From Amyelois transitella (taxonomy: Eukaryota; Arthropoda; Insecta; Lepidoptera; Pyralidae), in the NCBI RefSeq assembly GCF_032362555.1, contig NC_083505.1, positions 1,479,501-1,543,500 of the forward strand: a stretch of 64,000 bases of DNA. Direction: 5' to 3'. Below the pieces are notes generated by a model. The model saw only the letters and a list, made by a program, of their open reading frames with translations. It did no database searches and was not told where the DNA came from. Position numbers and translations under genes: made by a program. Positions 46,901 to 57,900 of this stretch are shown one piece after another. Each line of letters begins with the position of its first letter. Position 1 is the first letter of the stretch.

Positions 46901-49900
46901 ACCTAACCCATATTGGATCATGGTAACTACACGCTGATAAATTTGCAGAGTTCCTTAGGATGATCAGATCAGTCACCTTAAGAGCATCCGTTTCGAGCGC
47001 AGAAAAATATATAAGTAGTCATTGAAACATTGTCCTGGGCGTCACGCTTTACATTCGGACACTTAAATCGATTCGCTCTTGTATACCGAACTAATTATAT
47101 TTTAATCGAATCAGAATCTGAAGTGGTAATCTCCAGTTTATAAACAGACGTCTTGGCCCATATTTCACGGCGCTCTCTGCGCCTGCGCTCACGCTTCAGT
47201 GGTAAGAAAGTGCATTCTTGCGCATCAGCGCACCGCGGCGGATGGGTGGAATTCTTCGTCGCTTTTTTTAGGTATGGGATATAAATCTGTGTGTGTATGT
47301 CGTCTTGGCTCTTGCGGGGGAAATAGAGCCAAAAGGCTCGAGAGTCACCAGTAAGTGACAGGTTGCTAGCCCATTGCCTATTCTAAGTATTAGATATTAG
47401 TAATATCAAAAAATATGTATATTAATTTATAGGATTTTTTCCTCTTAAAATTAAGAAATCCTTGCTATTACTTTTCGACGCGACATATTCATAAGAACAT
47501 CTTAATAAACTAAGCTAGTCACGATAAACATAGAGTGCTAATTATACTGTCTCTTTCTTTTCAGATAGAAAATGAATTCGACAGAAGAAGACAAGTTTCA
47601 CTGGAGCATCCTGGATTCAATGAACATCAGACGCGGTTTGGGCTGAGTTCACCGCTACAGAACTTCCAGCAACCATCCCTTCTCAGCAGCCCCTCCCCAT
47701 CTCCCCTCCAATTCCAACAGTCTATCTTCCAACAGCCTCAACCCTCCTTCCTACCTCCGTTCAGCAGTTTTGCCCCGAACCCCAACATCCAAACGAGTAT
47801 CGGCCTCCACAATAATCTCCCGTTACCAAACAATAACGCCTTCCAGTTCACCCCAGCGCCGGCTGTCAATGCCCCAGTTTTGCAAAACACCTTCACACAA
47901 AATCTAAGGCCGATAGCCCAACAACCACAAAATATACTCCCACAACAACAGCCTACATTACCTACCTTCCCAAATAATGGGCTACATCTTGTATCCAACC
48001 CACAGAATTTCAACCAAAATCCCAACGGACATACTAACACTGTGAATATAGGGCAACAGAGACCGACTCAGGCAGCTTTCTTGCCAACGATCCCAGCCCC
48101 AGCACCCGTTAACCATCAAGGCGCTTTCAGTCATCCCAACCCTATCACAATCCAGCCAGCACCAAACCTAGCTCCTCAAAATCACAATCTGAATAACGCC
48201 CAAGTTCCTTTCCAATCGAATTTAGGCCAACAACCATTGTTTTCAAACGGTCAAAATTCTCAAATCCAAGAATTCTTTGATCAACAGTCACACGAAAATT
48301 TTGAGAAATTAAAGGAGCTCCAGGAAAGACAGAGGATCATTCAAAAACATCAAGAGTTTGTGCAGAAACAACAACAGAAACAGCAAGAAAAAGTAGAGAA
48401 ATTACATGAAGAATTTCTATCTAAACAAGCAACAAAAACTACTTTCCCTACCACAGAGAGTTACCAAAATTATTTGACAAGAACAACACAGGATAAACGT
48501 AGGCCAATTCTACCACATGAACAGGATTTGTTCAGGAAAGCTGTAGAAATATTTGAGAAGGAACACCCGACTACTACTACTACTACGACTACAACCACTA
48601 CCACAACACCAGCACCTGCACCCAGATACAAACCTAGACAAAAACCAAAGCCTAGAAACCCACCTCAAGATAAAAACAAACAGAAACTGTACAATGAAAT
48701 CAAAAATCTTTTAGAAGAAAGTGAAACTAAAGGCTTTGATGACAGTTTAAGAGCAAAAAGTGTTGCGTTATTACAAAAACCGGATATCTTAAAGCAATTG
48801 AAGGTAGCATTAGCGGAAAACCCAGAAGATTTCAGCGAAAAGAACTTCTCGTCTCGAGAAATCTCTTTAAATGGCCAGAAGTTCGAAGTAATTAGAACTA
48901 CTAATCCAAATTTAATCCCCAAGGGTGCAATATCGGCTGAGGGAGCAAACTTAGCCCAAATAATGGCTGCAGCGGCGACACCTGAACCACAAAAAGAGAG
49001 TCGTATTTCATTCGACGATTTGACAAAAGGTGTACTGCCTCCTGGCGCCAACTTCGAACTTATCAAACAAAGCGATAATGGTAAACTAGAAGAAGTATCA
49101 AAAATTCCAAGTACTCTTCAAAATAAGAAAAAGGTTACCTTCGTTTTTCTTGAGGAGCAAGATGACGGGTCGTTCAAAGTGAAGGGCGTCAAAGCCAACG
49201 GCCAGCAGACTGAAGAAGGGCCAGAAGTAGAAAATATTTTAAACAAAATAAAGAAAGGTGAAATCCAATTACCTGGAAAGCTATCGAACAGCGTGTATAG
49301 CTCAACAACAGCTAGCCCGAGTCCATCTTCCGTCACACCTGATTACATTGCGGAGTCTTCTCATCACCCTTCTAGTTACTCGAGTTTTGTTACTGGTACT
49401 ACGGTTCCCCACAACGCAGTGAGTGTCACTACATCAGCACCAATTTCATATCGCAGCACTGTAAGCCAGTCAACGAGAGGCACGCAGCAAACTCAGACGT
49501 TCTCCCCATCTACGAGAATTGTATCAACAACGGAAAGATATTCAAAATCAACGTCGCCTAGCTTCGACTTTACGTTGGGAAGAAATAACAACAGTCCCTC
49601 CGTCAAATCAACATTCCCAAGCTCGACCTTTTCAAGTATCTCAAGTTTAAGCACCACGCCATCTTATTCTAGGTCTCCAGAAGACCTTGTTGTCATAGGA
49701 TCAAGTACACTTTCACCTTTGCTGGATCAAAGTCATTTAAACTTCGCGAGACAATCTAATCCTGGATTGGTAGATATATTGAAAGAAAATGGACTCTTCG
49801 CTACCGCAAAGTACTTGCGTCAGTCTGGTTTGGACACGATTTTGAACGAGACCGGGCCGTATACAATCTTCGCTCCAACCGACAAGGCGTTTAGAACACT

Positions 49901-52415
49901 ATTGGTACAACTCGGCGGACCTGACAAGGCTGAGGAAAAGTTCCGGGACAACCCCAGGCTTCTCAGTGGAGTAAGTTAAACTTTTAATATTCTAATTACA
50001 TGTGTATATATTGAAATGAAAACAAAAGACATTCGACTTAATCATTCTTCAGCAAACTACAAGCAAAACTTGTCAGATTTGCTCAAAAATTGCCATTCAA
50101 AGCATAAATAATTCTGTAAAACAAAATAAAAAAAAAATGATAACCGTATCCCTTTTTTCCACAGCTTCTTCTCCACCACGTGATCCCTGGTGCCTTCGAC
50201 ATTGGTTCTCTCCAAGACGAGATGACCGGGGTCTCATTGGCCGGCACACAACTCAGAGTTAATCAGTACGATATGCATGATGTGGAGTGGAACGAAGTCA
50301 AAGTCACCACCATCAACGGAGCCAGGGTGTTGGAAGAGAAAAAGGACATACATATTCCACAGGTGGGTGATAGGTTGACTACATATAAGATTTGTGTAAG
50401 AAAATGTCTTGTTTAGATTCACCAATCCATCGGGATTGGGTGAATCCAGTATGTGTATCACGCTGTATATCGATACAGCGTGGATTCTATACAGAAGTCC
50501 ACAAAGTATCTGAGAGGAAATAATTTGACTTAAATTGAAAATCCAGAAGCACATTAAGCTTTATACTCGTAAAATATAGCACAGCTAATTTATTTTTGTT
50601 ATTTTAATTATATGAAAGCAATTTAAATATAATATTATTAAATGATTTAAATAAAAGCACACTTATACAGCCACACAGTATAGCGTATATTTTTGAAGGG
50701 AAGAAAATATACAAATGACATTGACACATAGTCACCGTAATGGAAGGCGCCAAAGTTAAAATATTCAACAATTTTAAAATGCTTCGTTTATCGGTTTGGA
50801 AACTGCATTTACTCAAAATTAACTGGATTTTAAACAATAAATGGAAACCCTCACTTCCAGGGCATAGCGCACGCCGTGGACCGGGTGATGTTCCCGCTGC
50901 CTGTCGGAGACCTGGTCCAGACCCTGCAGGCCGACCGGGACAGGAGGTTCACCACCTTCCTCAAGGCGATATACGCTAGTGGATTCGCTGATACTCTCGC
51001 AGGTATGTCAACTGAAATAAGACTTTTTAAGATGTGGCCGGCTGGGTTTTTGTGTGTGATAAAATAAAAACTAAACATAGTTTTAATTAGTTTGTATTCG
51101 ATTAACGTACACTACAATAACAAAATATAAAATTAAAACTTAAAAAATAATCACACAGACATAACTTTTTTACAAAGTGATGCGACGGACCAATCACTGT
51201 GCTTGTCACAGTATTGCCTGTTATGCCCTTATATGGTCAGAAAATTCGCTGAAACTTGGGTGTCACCACTTGAATTGGATATAAATACCTATCCCATGAT
51301 GCCCTCAAAAAGACGCATCAGTTAGTGAAGAATAAAAGTACATAATAAAGACGTAACGTACGTTAATATTCTACAGGAAATAAGAACTTAGAACATTGCA
51401 GACATTTTAACTTATATCTATTGATACATACATACATACATACATATGATCACGTCTATATCCCTTGCGGGGTAGACAGAGCCAACAGTCTCGAAAAGAC
51501 TGAATGGCCACGTTCAGCTATTTGGCTTAATGATAGAACCGAGATTATCTATTGATTCATGTTACAAAATGTGAATACATTTTCTTTCACCTTTGTTATT
51601 CCCTTTGAATATGTATTTGTCACGTATTTTACCAGTAGGTATACTCGTACAATCGATCTTACATTTTTTTTTTGAGTTATCAAATCACTATCTACATTCC
51701 AGAGAGTAAAACCTACACAATATTCGCGCCAACGGACACAGCATTCGCGCGGCTACAACCGGCTGAACTATCGCGGTACTCGGACAAGGCGGCTGCGCGT
51801 GCGCTGGTAGCAAGGCACGTGCTACCCGGGACGTTATACAGCGCGGGCATGCGGTACTACCAGCTGAGAAATTCTATGGAAGACGCTAAGCCGCTGACGC
51901 TGCAGAAGAATGCTGGTAAGTTACAATACACAGATCCAGTTTTCAATGCTATTGCAATGAACTGTTTAGTTCAGGTACACAAAACGGCTGCGCGTGCGCT
52001 GGTAGCGAGACATCTCTTGCCCTGTACCCTAGTCAACGCGATCATGCGTAAGGTAGCTGTGTGTCAATTAGCCGCCCCGGATTCGCACGGGGAGCATTTA
52101 TAAGTAGATGTAAACCTTCCTTAGAAACCCTTTTTGCAATATTTCAACAGGAACAAAATCCATCCACAATTTTCCAAGATACAGACACAAAAATAGGGGG
52201 ACCTATAATACATAGTGAAGTGATGCTGGGATAGACGTGGTGTGTAAACTATAGGAAACAATCACTAAGGAATTATGGTGCTCTCTAGTTGACGTATATT
52301 TTAAAGCAAACTTTAATAATTTCCAGGTCGCATCAAAGTGAACAACGCCCAAGTGATAACGCACAATATTCCTGCGACGAACGGCGTTATCCACGCGATC
52401 GACAACATCTTGTAG
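34961..52415 (+). CDS. Secreted FAS1 (fasciclin)-domain protein, six exons
   Basis: Exons: 34961-35020, 47565-49970, 50165-50362, 50861-51002, 51703-51915 and 52327-52415 (TAG); all introns are GT-AG and phases agree, giving 1035 residues. Exon 1 encodes a signal peptide (MRVVQVLLLAHAAYA). Residues ~30-255 are rich in Gln, Pro and Asn; ~260-305 is a Gln/Glu/Lys coiled coil; a Thr run lies near 355-367; a Ser/Thr-rich linker follows. Two FAS1 domains close the protein (about 752-900 and 905-1035), each with YTIFAPTD, then HHVIPG or RHVLPG, and a final HAVD or HAID. FAS1 proteins of the periostin/TGFBI and midline-fasciclin type are extracellular adhesion or matrix proteins, so a matrix or cuticle role is inferred. 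The first intron is 12.5 kb, and an unseen small exon in it cannot be excluded. Confidence 0.9.
35527..35975 (-). repeat. SINE-A 3' scrap and a badly degraded SINE-A
   Basis: 35527-35580 is a 3' end on the minus strand. 35758-35975 retains 'gtggacagtgccaac', 'gaattgagattcaaa' and 'taggttgctt' in the right order. Both lie in the first intron of the FAS1 gene. Confidence 0.6.
36080..36378 (-). mobile_element. Non-autonomous Helitron-like element
   Basis: Same family as 1349-1612, with a tandem repeat of the 'cgcgttcaaacaaacaaact' segment near its 5' end. Intronic. Confidence 0.65.
36716..37117 (+). mobile_element. Non-LTR 3' fragments (two families)
   Basis: 36716-36885 ends in TTTTGAATTTGAATTTTT-type repeats after 'ttggaagcggcagtaaactt'. 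36900-37117 is another copy of the Jockey-like 3' UTR seen at 43204 in reverse, ending in the CTATT-type tail. Confidence 0.6.
37494..37662 (-). repeat. SINE-A copy, 5'-truncated and diverged
   Basis: Minus strand, from the TATG tail to the middle blocks. An insertion splits the 'tatatccctt' block. Confidence 0.75.
38463..38632 (+). repeat. SINE-A copy, both ends lost
   Basis: Plus strand, from 'cccatagatgtcgtgaaata' to 'ctgtctaccctgtg'. Confidence 0.75.
38885..39072 (-). repeat. SINE-A 5' half joined to a 'ccccgggctcctatcc' repeat
   Basis: 38885-39005 is the 5' half on the minus strand. It runs straight into 'accccgggctcctatccaga', which recurs at 54440-54510 and, in part, at the SINE junctions near 18730 and 18985. 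This second sequence is an unclassified repeat. Confidence 0.6.
39530..39886. repeat. Nested scraps: SINE-A (+), SINE-A (-), SINE-B tail (-), Helitron-like end (-)
   Basis: 39530-39568 is a SINE-A 3' end in plus; 39601-39770 is a 5'-truncated minus SINE-A; 39776-39857 matches the SINE-B body ('ttagcctcgaagtaagttc'); 39857-39886 matches a Helitron-like 5' end ('tcttcagctttataatatta'). Confidence 0.6.
40157..40386 (+). repeat. SINE-A copy, diverged
   Basis: The 5' hairpin (GTGCCGTGTGGTTTACGGCAC) keeps its stem while the loop has changed. It has internal deletions and a short tail. Confidence 0.8.
40677..40958 (+). mobile_element. Non-autonomous Helitron-like element, both ends present
   Basis: Starts TCTATACTAATATTATAAAG after an A and ends GTCGCGGGCACAGCTAG. 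It lies in the first intron of the FAS1 gene. Confidence 0.72.
41290..41583 (-). mobile_element. Jockey-like LINE 3'-UTR fragment ending in a palindrome
   Basis: The minus-strand 3' UTR matches 43204-43500. At its 5' side (41530-41583) the sequence doubles back on itself as a 54-bp inverted repeat. 41584-41975 holds nothing recognised. Confidence 0.75.
41976..42210 (+). repeat. SINE-A copy, 5' hairpin lost
   Basis: Plus strand, from 'aataataggaccactgcatc' to a TATG/TGTG tail. Confidence 0.85.
42450..42595. repeat. SINE-A pieces in opposite orientation
   Basis: A plus-strand 5' hairpin (42450-42470) is followed at 42478-42595 by a minus-strand middle portion with no 3' block. Another rearrangement at the 5' hairpin. 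Confidence 0.65.
42722..43022 (-). repeat. SINE-A copy, full length with long tail
   Basis: Minus-strand copy with the longest TATG-type tail (about 30 bp, read as catacata) and a short insertion ('atcacgtgttatttagcacg') in the 'agctattt' block. Confidence 0.9.
43204..43997 (-). mobile_element. 5'-truncated Jockey-like LINE
   Basis: On the minus strand, the C-terminal end of an ORF (stop at 43564) is followed by a ~340-bp 3' UTR and a (CTATT)n tail (43204-43235). It lies in the first intron of the FAS1 gene. Confidence 0.8.
43564..43995 (-). pseudogene. Jockey-like LINE ORF2 C-terminus
   Basis: The minus-strand frame is open from about 43995 to its stop at 43564. It contains QKRAIRYIYGLKQRDSLRDF, then LTLPSQYIFDNIMHVRKN and IRFYNKLPKSV, the conserved tail found after the reverse transcriptase domain in Jockey/CR1-group elements. 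The catalytic domains are gone through 5' truncation. It is not a host gene. Confidence 0.8.
44010..44135 (+). repeat. SINE-A fragment, degraded
   Basis: Begins with a recognisable 5' hairpin (GTACCG...CGACAC) and keeps 'cacatggatgtcgtaat' and 'tctgaatgtggc'. Confidence 0.55.
44463..44508 (+). other. Hairpin followed by a G-quadruplex motif
   Basis: TGACTAGATGT (44463-44473) and its exact reverse complement ACATCTAGTCA (44480-44490) form an 11-bp stem, followed immediately by GGGACGGGACGGGACGGG (44491-44508), four G-triplets with 2-nt loops. The left arm is repeated near 44574. Function unknown. Confidence 0.75.
44520..45350. other. Intronic stretch with nothing recognised
   Basis: It lies in intron 1 of the FAS1 gene. 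A GC-richer patch at 44620-44700 ('gatcgataattcgggctcg' and following) matches no family I know. Confidence 0.35.
45358..45646 (-). repeat. SINE-A copy with foldback 5' end
   Basis: Minus-strand body. At the 5' end the sequence reads 'attgttgctggg' then 'ttcccagcaacaat', an inverted repeat of about 18-20 bp made from the normal 5' end plus its own mirror. Confidence 0.75.
45830..46030 (-). mobile_element. RTE 3'-end fragment
   Basis: The minus strand keeps 63 open codons identical in kind to the RTE C-terminus (GRPRRTYLDQIKDVL ... SAYHSGKEA). It is 5'-truncated and inside intron 1 of the FAS1 gene. Confidence 0.88.
46048..46330 (+). repeat. Interspersed repeat with 'ctccgcaacctttgcaag' core
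   Basis: Same family as 9840-10136. A further piece lies at 46835-46960. The open frames over it (45763-46218 and 46127-46525) mix repeat and flanking sequence and are not genes. Confidence 0.55.
46340..47560. other. End of FAS1 intron 1
   Basis: Holds the repeat piece at 46835-46960 and a SINE-A scrap near 47295-47390. A CpG-richer patch at 47165-47260 has no recognised function. It ends in a good acceptor, ctctttcttttcag, at 47564. Confidence 0.4.
51424..51547 (-). repeat. SINE-A copy, 5'-truncated
   Basis: Minus-strand 3' half with a long TATG-type tail, inside FAS1 intron 4. Close to consensus, so fairly recent. Confidence 0.87.
52070..52215 (+). repeat. 'CCGCCCCGGATTCGCAC' repeat fragment
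   Basis: Same family as 8050-8400, located in FAS1 intron 5. Confidence 0.55.
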
Positions 52416-52850
52416 ACCAGCTCCGTACTCGGGTCCCCTCGCTAAGTTAGCTTCAGTGAAGCTACCTTCATTCCTTGAAGTCCGTTCGCTTAGTATTACT
52501 TAAGTTTATATACTGATCGACATTCTGACTAGCTCCGCTCTCGGGTCCACTCGCCAAGTTAGCTTCAGTGAAGCTACCTTCATACCTTGAAGTCCATTCG
52601 CTTAGTATTACTTAAGTTTATATACTGAACGACATTCTGACTAGCTCCGCACTCGGGTCCTCCCGCCAAGTTAGCTTCAGTGAAGCTACCTTCATACCTT
52701 GAAGTCCGTTCGCTTAGTATTACTAAAGTTTTTATTCAGATCGTCATTCTGACTAGCTCCGCACTCGGGTCCTCTCGCCAAGTTAGCTTTATTGAAGCTA
52801 GCTTTACTATATAGTCCGTTTGCTTAGTATTTCTAAATTGACGTTTATAG
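52416..52850 (+). repeat. Four-copy 112-bp tandem repeat in the FAS1 3' UTR
   Basis: Units begin at 52416, 52528, 52640 and 52752 (AC[C/T]AGCTCCG), an exact 112-bp period, and the first follows the TAG stop with no gap. The last unit is partial and more diverged. Each unit carries AGCTTCAGTGAAGCT, a 7-bp stem. In unit 4 it reads AGCTTTATTGAAGCT, where C:G becomes U:G so an RNA stem would survive. Confidence 0.92.
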
Positions 52851-53284
52851 TTTACATTTCAGGTCACATTTTACCTTAGCAGCTTTGACACATATTTTAA
52901 CGAAGTTCCATGAATACAATACTTTTACGGGGATGCAAATAGCCAAGATCATTCCTAGAACGCCTTACAAGGTATCTTGTCTGTACAAATATATTCTTGG
53001 ACTAAGAAAAATAGTTTTTGACATTTTGAATGTTAAATTCCTATTTAGTATATCTTTATTATATTTAGTAACTAGGTATATATCATCGATATCTTATATA
53101 CCTGATGTCCACAATTTCAAGATAAACCGTGTAAGGTGTCAAGTCTCGGATTAGCTACAAACTAAGCGATTGGACTTAACTGAACTAAACGCAGCTTCCA
53201 GCCGCTTTAATTAATATTTTTAAGACTGTAAATATTAACTAGACTAAGACATTAATTTATACACGTGTTAGTGTTTTTGTAAAT

Positions 53285-53290
53285 AATAAA
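53285..53290 (+). terminator. Candidate poly(A) signal of the FAS1 gene
   Basis: AATAAA about 870 bp after the stop codon, followed by T-rich sequence (ttatttgtttttatt). Confidence 0.5.
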
Positions 53291-53309
53291 AATTTATAAC
53301 AATTATTTG

Positions 53310-54931
53310 TTTTTATTGAATCCCTATTTATTAAGTCTTAACTACTTTTCACATAAGGGCCGTGGAATTCAGAATATTATATTATTCCGATTTTTTTAAA
53401 TTATCACAAATAATATTTACATAACTCCCAAACTAGGTAGATTTATTGACAATAAATAATAATACGATATTTAAAAATCAATCATTACTTTATTGTATCA
53501 CACACACCAAACATGCAAATACATAAGTAGTTACTTAATTTAAGTACTAAAGTCTGCAATGGACGATTTAGACATTTTTTATAAATAATCAATCATACGA
53601 TTTCATTCACCAAATTCATATTAATTAATTTGCATGTGCTATACATATAGGCATAATAATTTAATTGTGATAAGATAAAAATTTAATTATAAAATTGTAA
53701 TGCTAAGATTTATCAAAAATACCAATTAGCAAAATATTCAAGGCAAACAATTAGGAATAATAAAAGATTATTCAAATTGATAAAAAAAGTGAGTAAATTT
53801 TGAGCAAATTAAATATTTTAATCTCAATTTCTTAGATAGCTTATACATACATACATAACCAAAATGTTGTAATTAACAGAATTAAATTGTGTGACTGATA
53901 AAAAACTACAACGGAAACTTGAATAGCTGAATATGATGACGTTTATAAAATTTAAATACTATTTTTCAAAATCATATCAAAACACAAATGCTACATACAC
54001 ACTTAATAAGAAGGCGGACTAATATTTGTAAAAAAAAAAGAAATTGGCATGAAAGACACAATTCATGTTAAAAAGAAAAAAAAATCCGAGATTCTAATTT
54101 CAAAACTATGGTTGCTAAAATCCAGGTTAGGACAAAATGTTAACCGCTTCTATCATAATACCAAAAATTATTTAGTTATTGTTTACCTACTTACATATAG
54201 AAGGTAATGTGACTTCAATCACCCGCAATTAGTAAATTTACACAATAGAGCATATTACAAAACGCGAAACCGATTATGCAACACATTGTAGCACTTGCGA
54301 GGCACGTTGTATACAAAACAAACTCATAATCTCATACATTATCAAATCGTCCATCACTTCCTACTGAGTATTTTGCGACAAATATAAATTTTACTAATAG
54401 CCAAAAGATAAATTTAAAATTTATTATTATTCATACAGGGTTAACGGCGCACCCCGGGCTCCTCTCCAGAGAGATAAGGATGTAACCAGGACTAACGCCA
54501 CGAGGAAGACTTGTTCTGACATGAATCATAGAGCAATGGTTTTTGTTTATGATGTTAGTAACTTAGTTTTACAAGTAATCCTGCATTGCAACTTAATATT
54601 GTAACTAGCAAAAACATTTTGTACGGTAAGTGCTTTGAAATCCTAATTACTGATCGACAGGTGATAGGTTGTATATATAATTCAGATATAATAACTATCA
54701 AGAAATCAATATGAATCGCAAAAAAACTAAACACCATATAAAACAGTTGATATATTTTCTTTGTACTAACCAATGAAAAATTGAATGTACGAACTTGATT
54801 TTTTGATTTTTGATTGGTATGCTTCTCCATAATTTATATTCTACCTCATTTACCAAGATTTTCCTAGCTAAAGAAGGCAGCCCTTCACCCCATAAATATA
54901 ATATTATGTATATTTGTCGCTAAAACACAAC
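53310..54931. other. Convergent intergenic / 3'-UTR region
   Basis: AT-rich DNA between the FAS1 and HRI 3' ends. 54440-54510 holds the 'ccccgggctcctctccagag' repeat. A minus-strand AATAAA (read as tttatt near 53485) could end the HRI transcript. No gene was seen; the 91-codon minus frame at 54555-54830 has no recognised motif. Confidence 0.4.
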
Positions 54932-57900
54932 TCATGACTTAATAGTACACTTAGCTAGCATCAACTTCAGATGGGCTATCTCCTCATCCTTCGCTGCCAA
55001 CTCATCTTTCAAGGTCTTTATTTTTTCATCTTTATTCTCCGACAGCAGCTGAAGTTCCTCCAAAAGCTGATTAGAATCCAGTCTCTTGCTGGGACGCCTC
55101 TGGACTAATTTCCCTATGATGTGAGCTATCTTTGGGTAGTTAGCGGTGAGGTTGGCCGGGATCTGCCCTTTGCGGAGTGCCTCGATGGTTTTAACACGCT
55201 CCATGTCCGTGCTGAAGGGTTGAACCATCTCTAAGAGGATTATACCGAGGCTGTACATGTCGCTCTGGAAAAATTTAAGTCAAAAATAAAGATATTTTTC
55301 ACACTTCTCTTGTCATTAATAGTATAAAAATAACCCTTCTGTAGATAACTATGCTATCTAGTTATTTTACACGCCGTATTGCATCGCAACAACTATTTCA
55401 TAAGCACCTAGTTGATAAAATAAATTGCATAATTGAGGCTTTACAGTAATTACTATTCCAATAATTTATAATTATTAGTATAACATAACGTAGATTAAAC
55501 TGAACAAGCAAGCCCTATCATTATTGCCTTTAATGGAAAAATGTTATTCAAAATCTAGTACAAACAGTGATTAAGACTAAAAATTCTTTGTTTTAATAAG
55601 AAAACAGGCTGTCTAAAACGGAGATAGGTTTTACCTATCTCTTTTTTTTTTGAGATTCTATCGCAAATATTCAAATCATAGAATAACTAATCAAAAGTTG
55701 GATTTAACATGCTAAGCCCCCGTGGCATGACAAGCGCGACGCCGTTTTCATCGCGAGAAAAGCTATCGTTGTCCCGTTTCACGTCATAATAAAAAGCGAA
55801 AGAGGGGAGAAAATTCAGGGGCAGGGTGCTATTTATCTCCACTTTAACTACTAGTTAAATCAATAAAACTCACCTTTGGGTTACACTGTCCATCCAGCTG
55901 TTCTGGAGCCGCATAGAAATGGGTCCCCACAGCGACGCCCCTGTGGGACTGCTGCAGGGGACACGCCAACCCAAAGTCACCAAGAAGTACCCTACACTCA
56001 CTGTCACCCTCCTCCACAAACACATTACTCGGCTTTATGTCATGGTGGATAACCCCGCGGGCATGTATATAGTTCAAACCACGGACCAACTGAGTAAACA
56101 TATCAATAAGTCTATCAACATGTGTCCAGGAAACCGGATAGTTCGTATCAGGCGAGTATTGACCATCAAAACTATCAGAAGAAAGATCTTCAGAATTCTT
56201 TCTTGTTATTGTCAAATGGTTGTTCCTCTTGTCCAACCACTGCTTTAGAGTCTGCTGGCAGAATGTCATCTGAATATACAAGGTGGCCCATTTCAAATTC
56301 ACCCTCGAACAGTTCTCGAATTCTTTGTTTGATAACATCTTGCATACAGCATTCTCTTCTTGTTTGTCTGGTGAATTGGACTCAGACTCTGTATCTTCGA
56401 ATTCTATTTCATCAGAATTATCTTCATTTTCAAAACTACTAGAGTTTTTGAAGGATATAACAAAATCTGATAAACTGGTTTGCTTGTTTAAATCTTTAGA
56501 ATTGTGAGTTTTAAATGAGGATATAGTGTTAGGTAAGGCTGAAGAGATGAATTTAGATTTCAAATCTGAAAATTCACTGTCGCTGTCTGTGTCCATGCGT
56601 AATTTCAAGTCTTTGTTCATAGTGGACTCTATCAACGGTTCCAGCCAAGCGGCTTTGTAATTAACTATATTCGGATGGTTAAGACTGGCAATAGTCTTAA
56701 CTTCTGCCAAATGGGTCATGATAGAATTAACATCTGAAGATTTAATATAAACCTTCTTAACTGCATATTCTACACCGTCGAGCCGATGTTTAGCTTTAAA
56801 AACGTGACCAAAGCCACCAGCTGCGATGTAATACAACTCCTCAAACTCCCTGTGGTATCGGGACCAATCTAGACCTGATGGTTGTACAATAGGCCAAGTG
56901 GACGGAACAGAAATTGGTATTTCCGCCCCATTTGTGACTGACACTAACTGGTATAAGGCTTTTTGGTATTGACTTCTCATGACTTCAAACTCTCCCATGG
57001 AATATGAATCATCGATGAGGTGCATACTATGGAGTTTTTCACAGATGGTGTTGTAAAGCTGATTGGCTCGAACATGGTCTTTTTCAAGTAGCGAACAGAG
57101 CTGCTTAACCAGTGACTGTACGAGGAGGGAGATGGGTGTGGTCGCTGAGTAGTTGATGATGTCCAGTTGTTGCCGACTCTGTTGGAATACAGTCTCATGG
57201 TGGCTGTTGTATGTGCCTGAAATAGATAAAATTCAGAACATTTACCCACTAGCAACCAATATTTTAACATATAAAGATAACAGAGATATAGAATGTATAT
57301 ATATAGAAGTTAATCCTTTTTTTTAAGCAGCTTACCATGTACCTCTCACTACATATTATAAGGTAAATTTCCCCATTTTCTCTGTCAGTGTGTAAGCGCT
57401 AATCTCGGAAAGTTGTGAATAGATTTTGTTCCTGTTTAAAATTTTGAATAAAGGGTTTCTGTTGAAGGTTTACATCTATAAATTCTAGCCATGTGAAGCT
57501 GGGGTAGGTCACTACTAGCGTATAAATATTCATTTCTAGTGCCAATTATCAATGAATATGAATGAAAAATTACTCCAAAATTAATAAGGAAAAATCAGAT
57601 TTCGAAATATTATTCAAAAGAGAATAATTTATATTTCTTTCATTTCCCTCAATTTATAGCCATGATGGATGTTTAAAGCTAGGCATTGTATTATACACAC
57701 TTTTACACAAACCAATTATTTTGGGAGGGTAACTCCACTCATTAACAAAGTGAAGCAAAGCATTGTGGATTGAATAAAAGAAGTGGAACTTCCTTTTTTA
57801 TTTTAAAATGTTAAAATAGATGTTTCTGTTAACATCAGTCTATACATAAACAATAACTGTTGCAAAATAAACCTTATTGTATGATACAAAGTGACAAAAT

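Noticed and set aside
47738..49336. Minus-strand frames of 72-133 codons opposite FAS1 exon 2
   Set aside because: Antisense shadows of a long, well-supported exon.
55919..56507. Plus-strand frames of 74-109 codons opposite the HRI main exon
   Set aside because: Antisense shadows of the kinase exon, which carries clear catalytic motifs.
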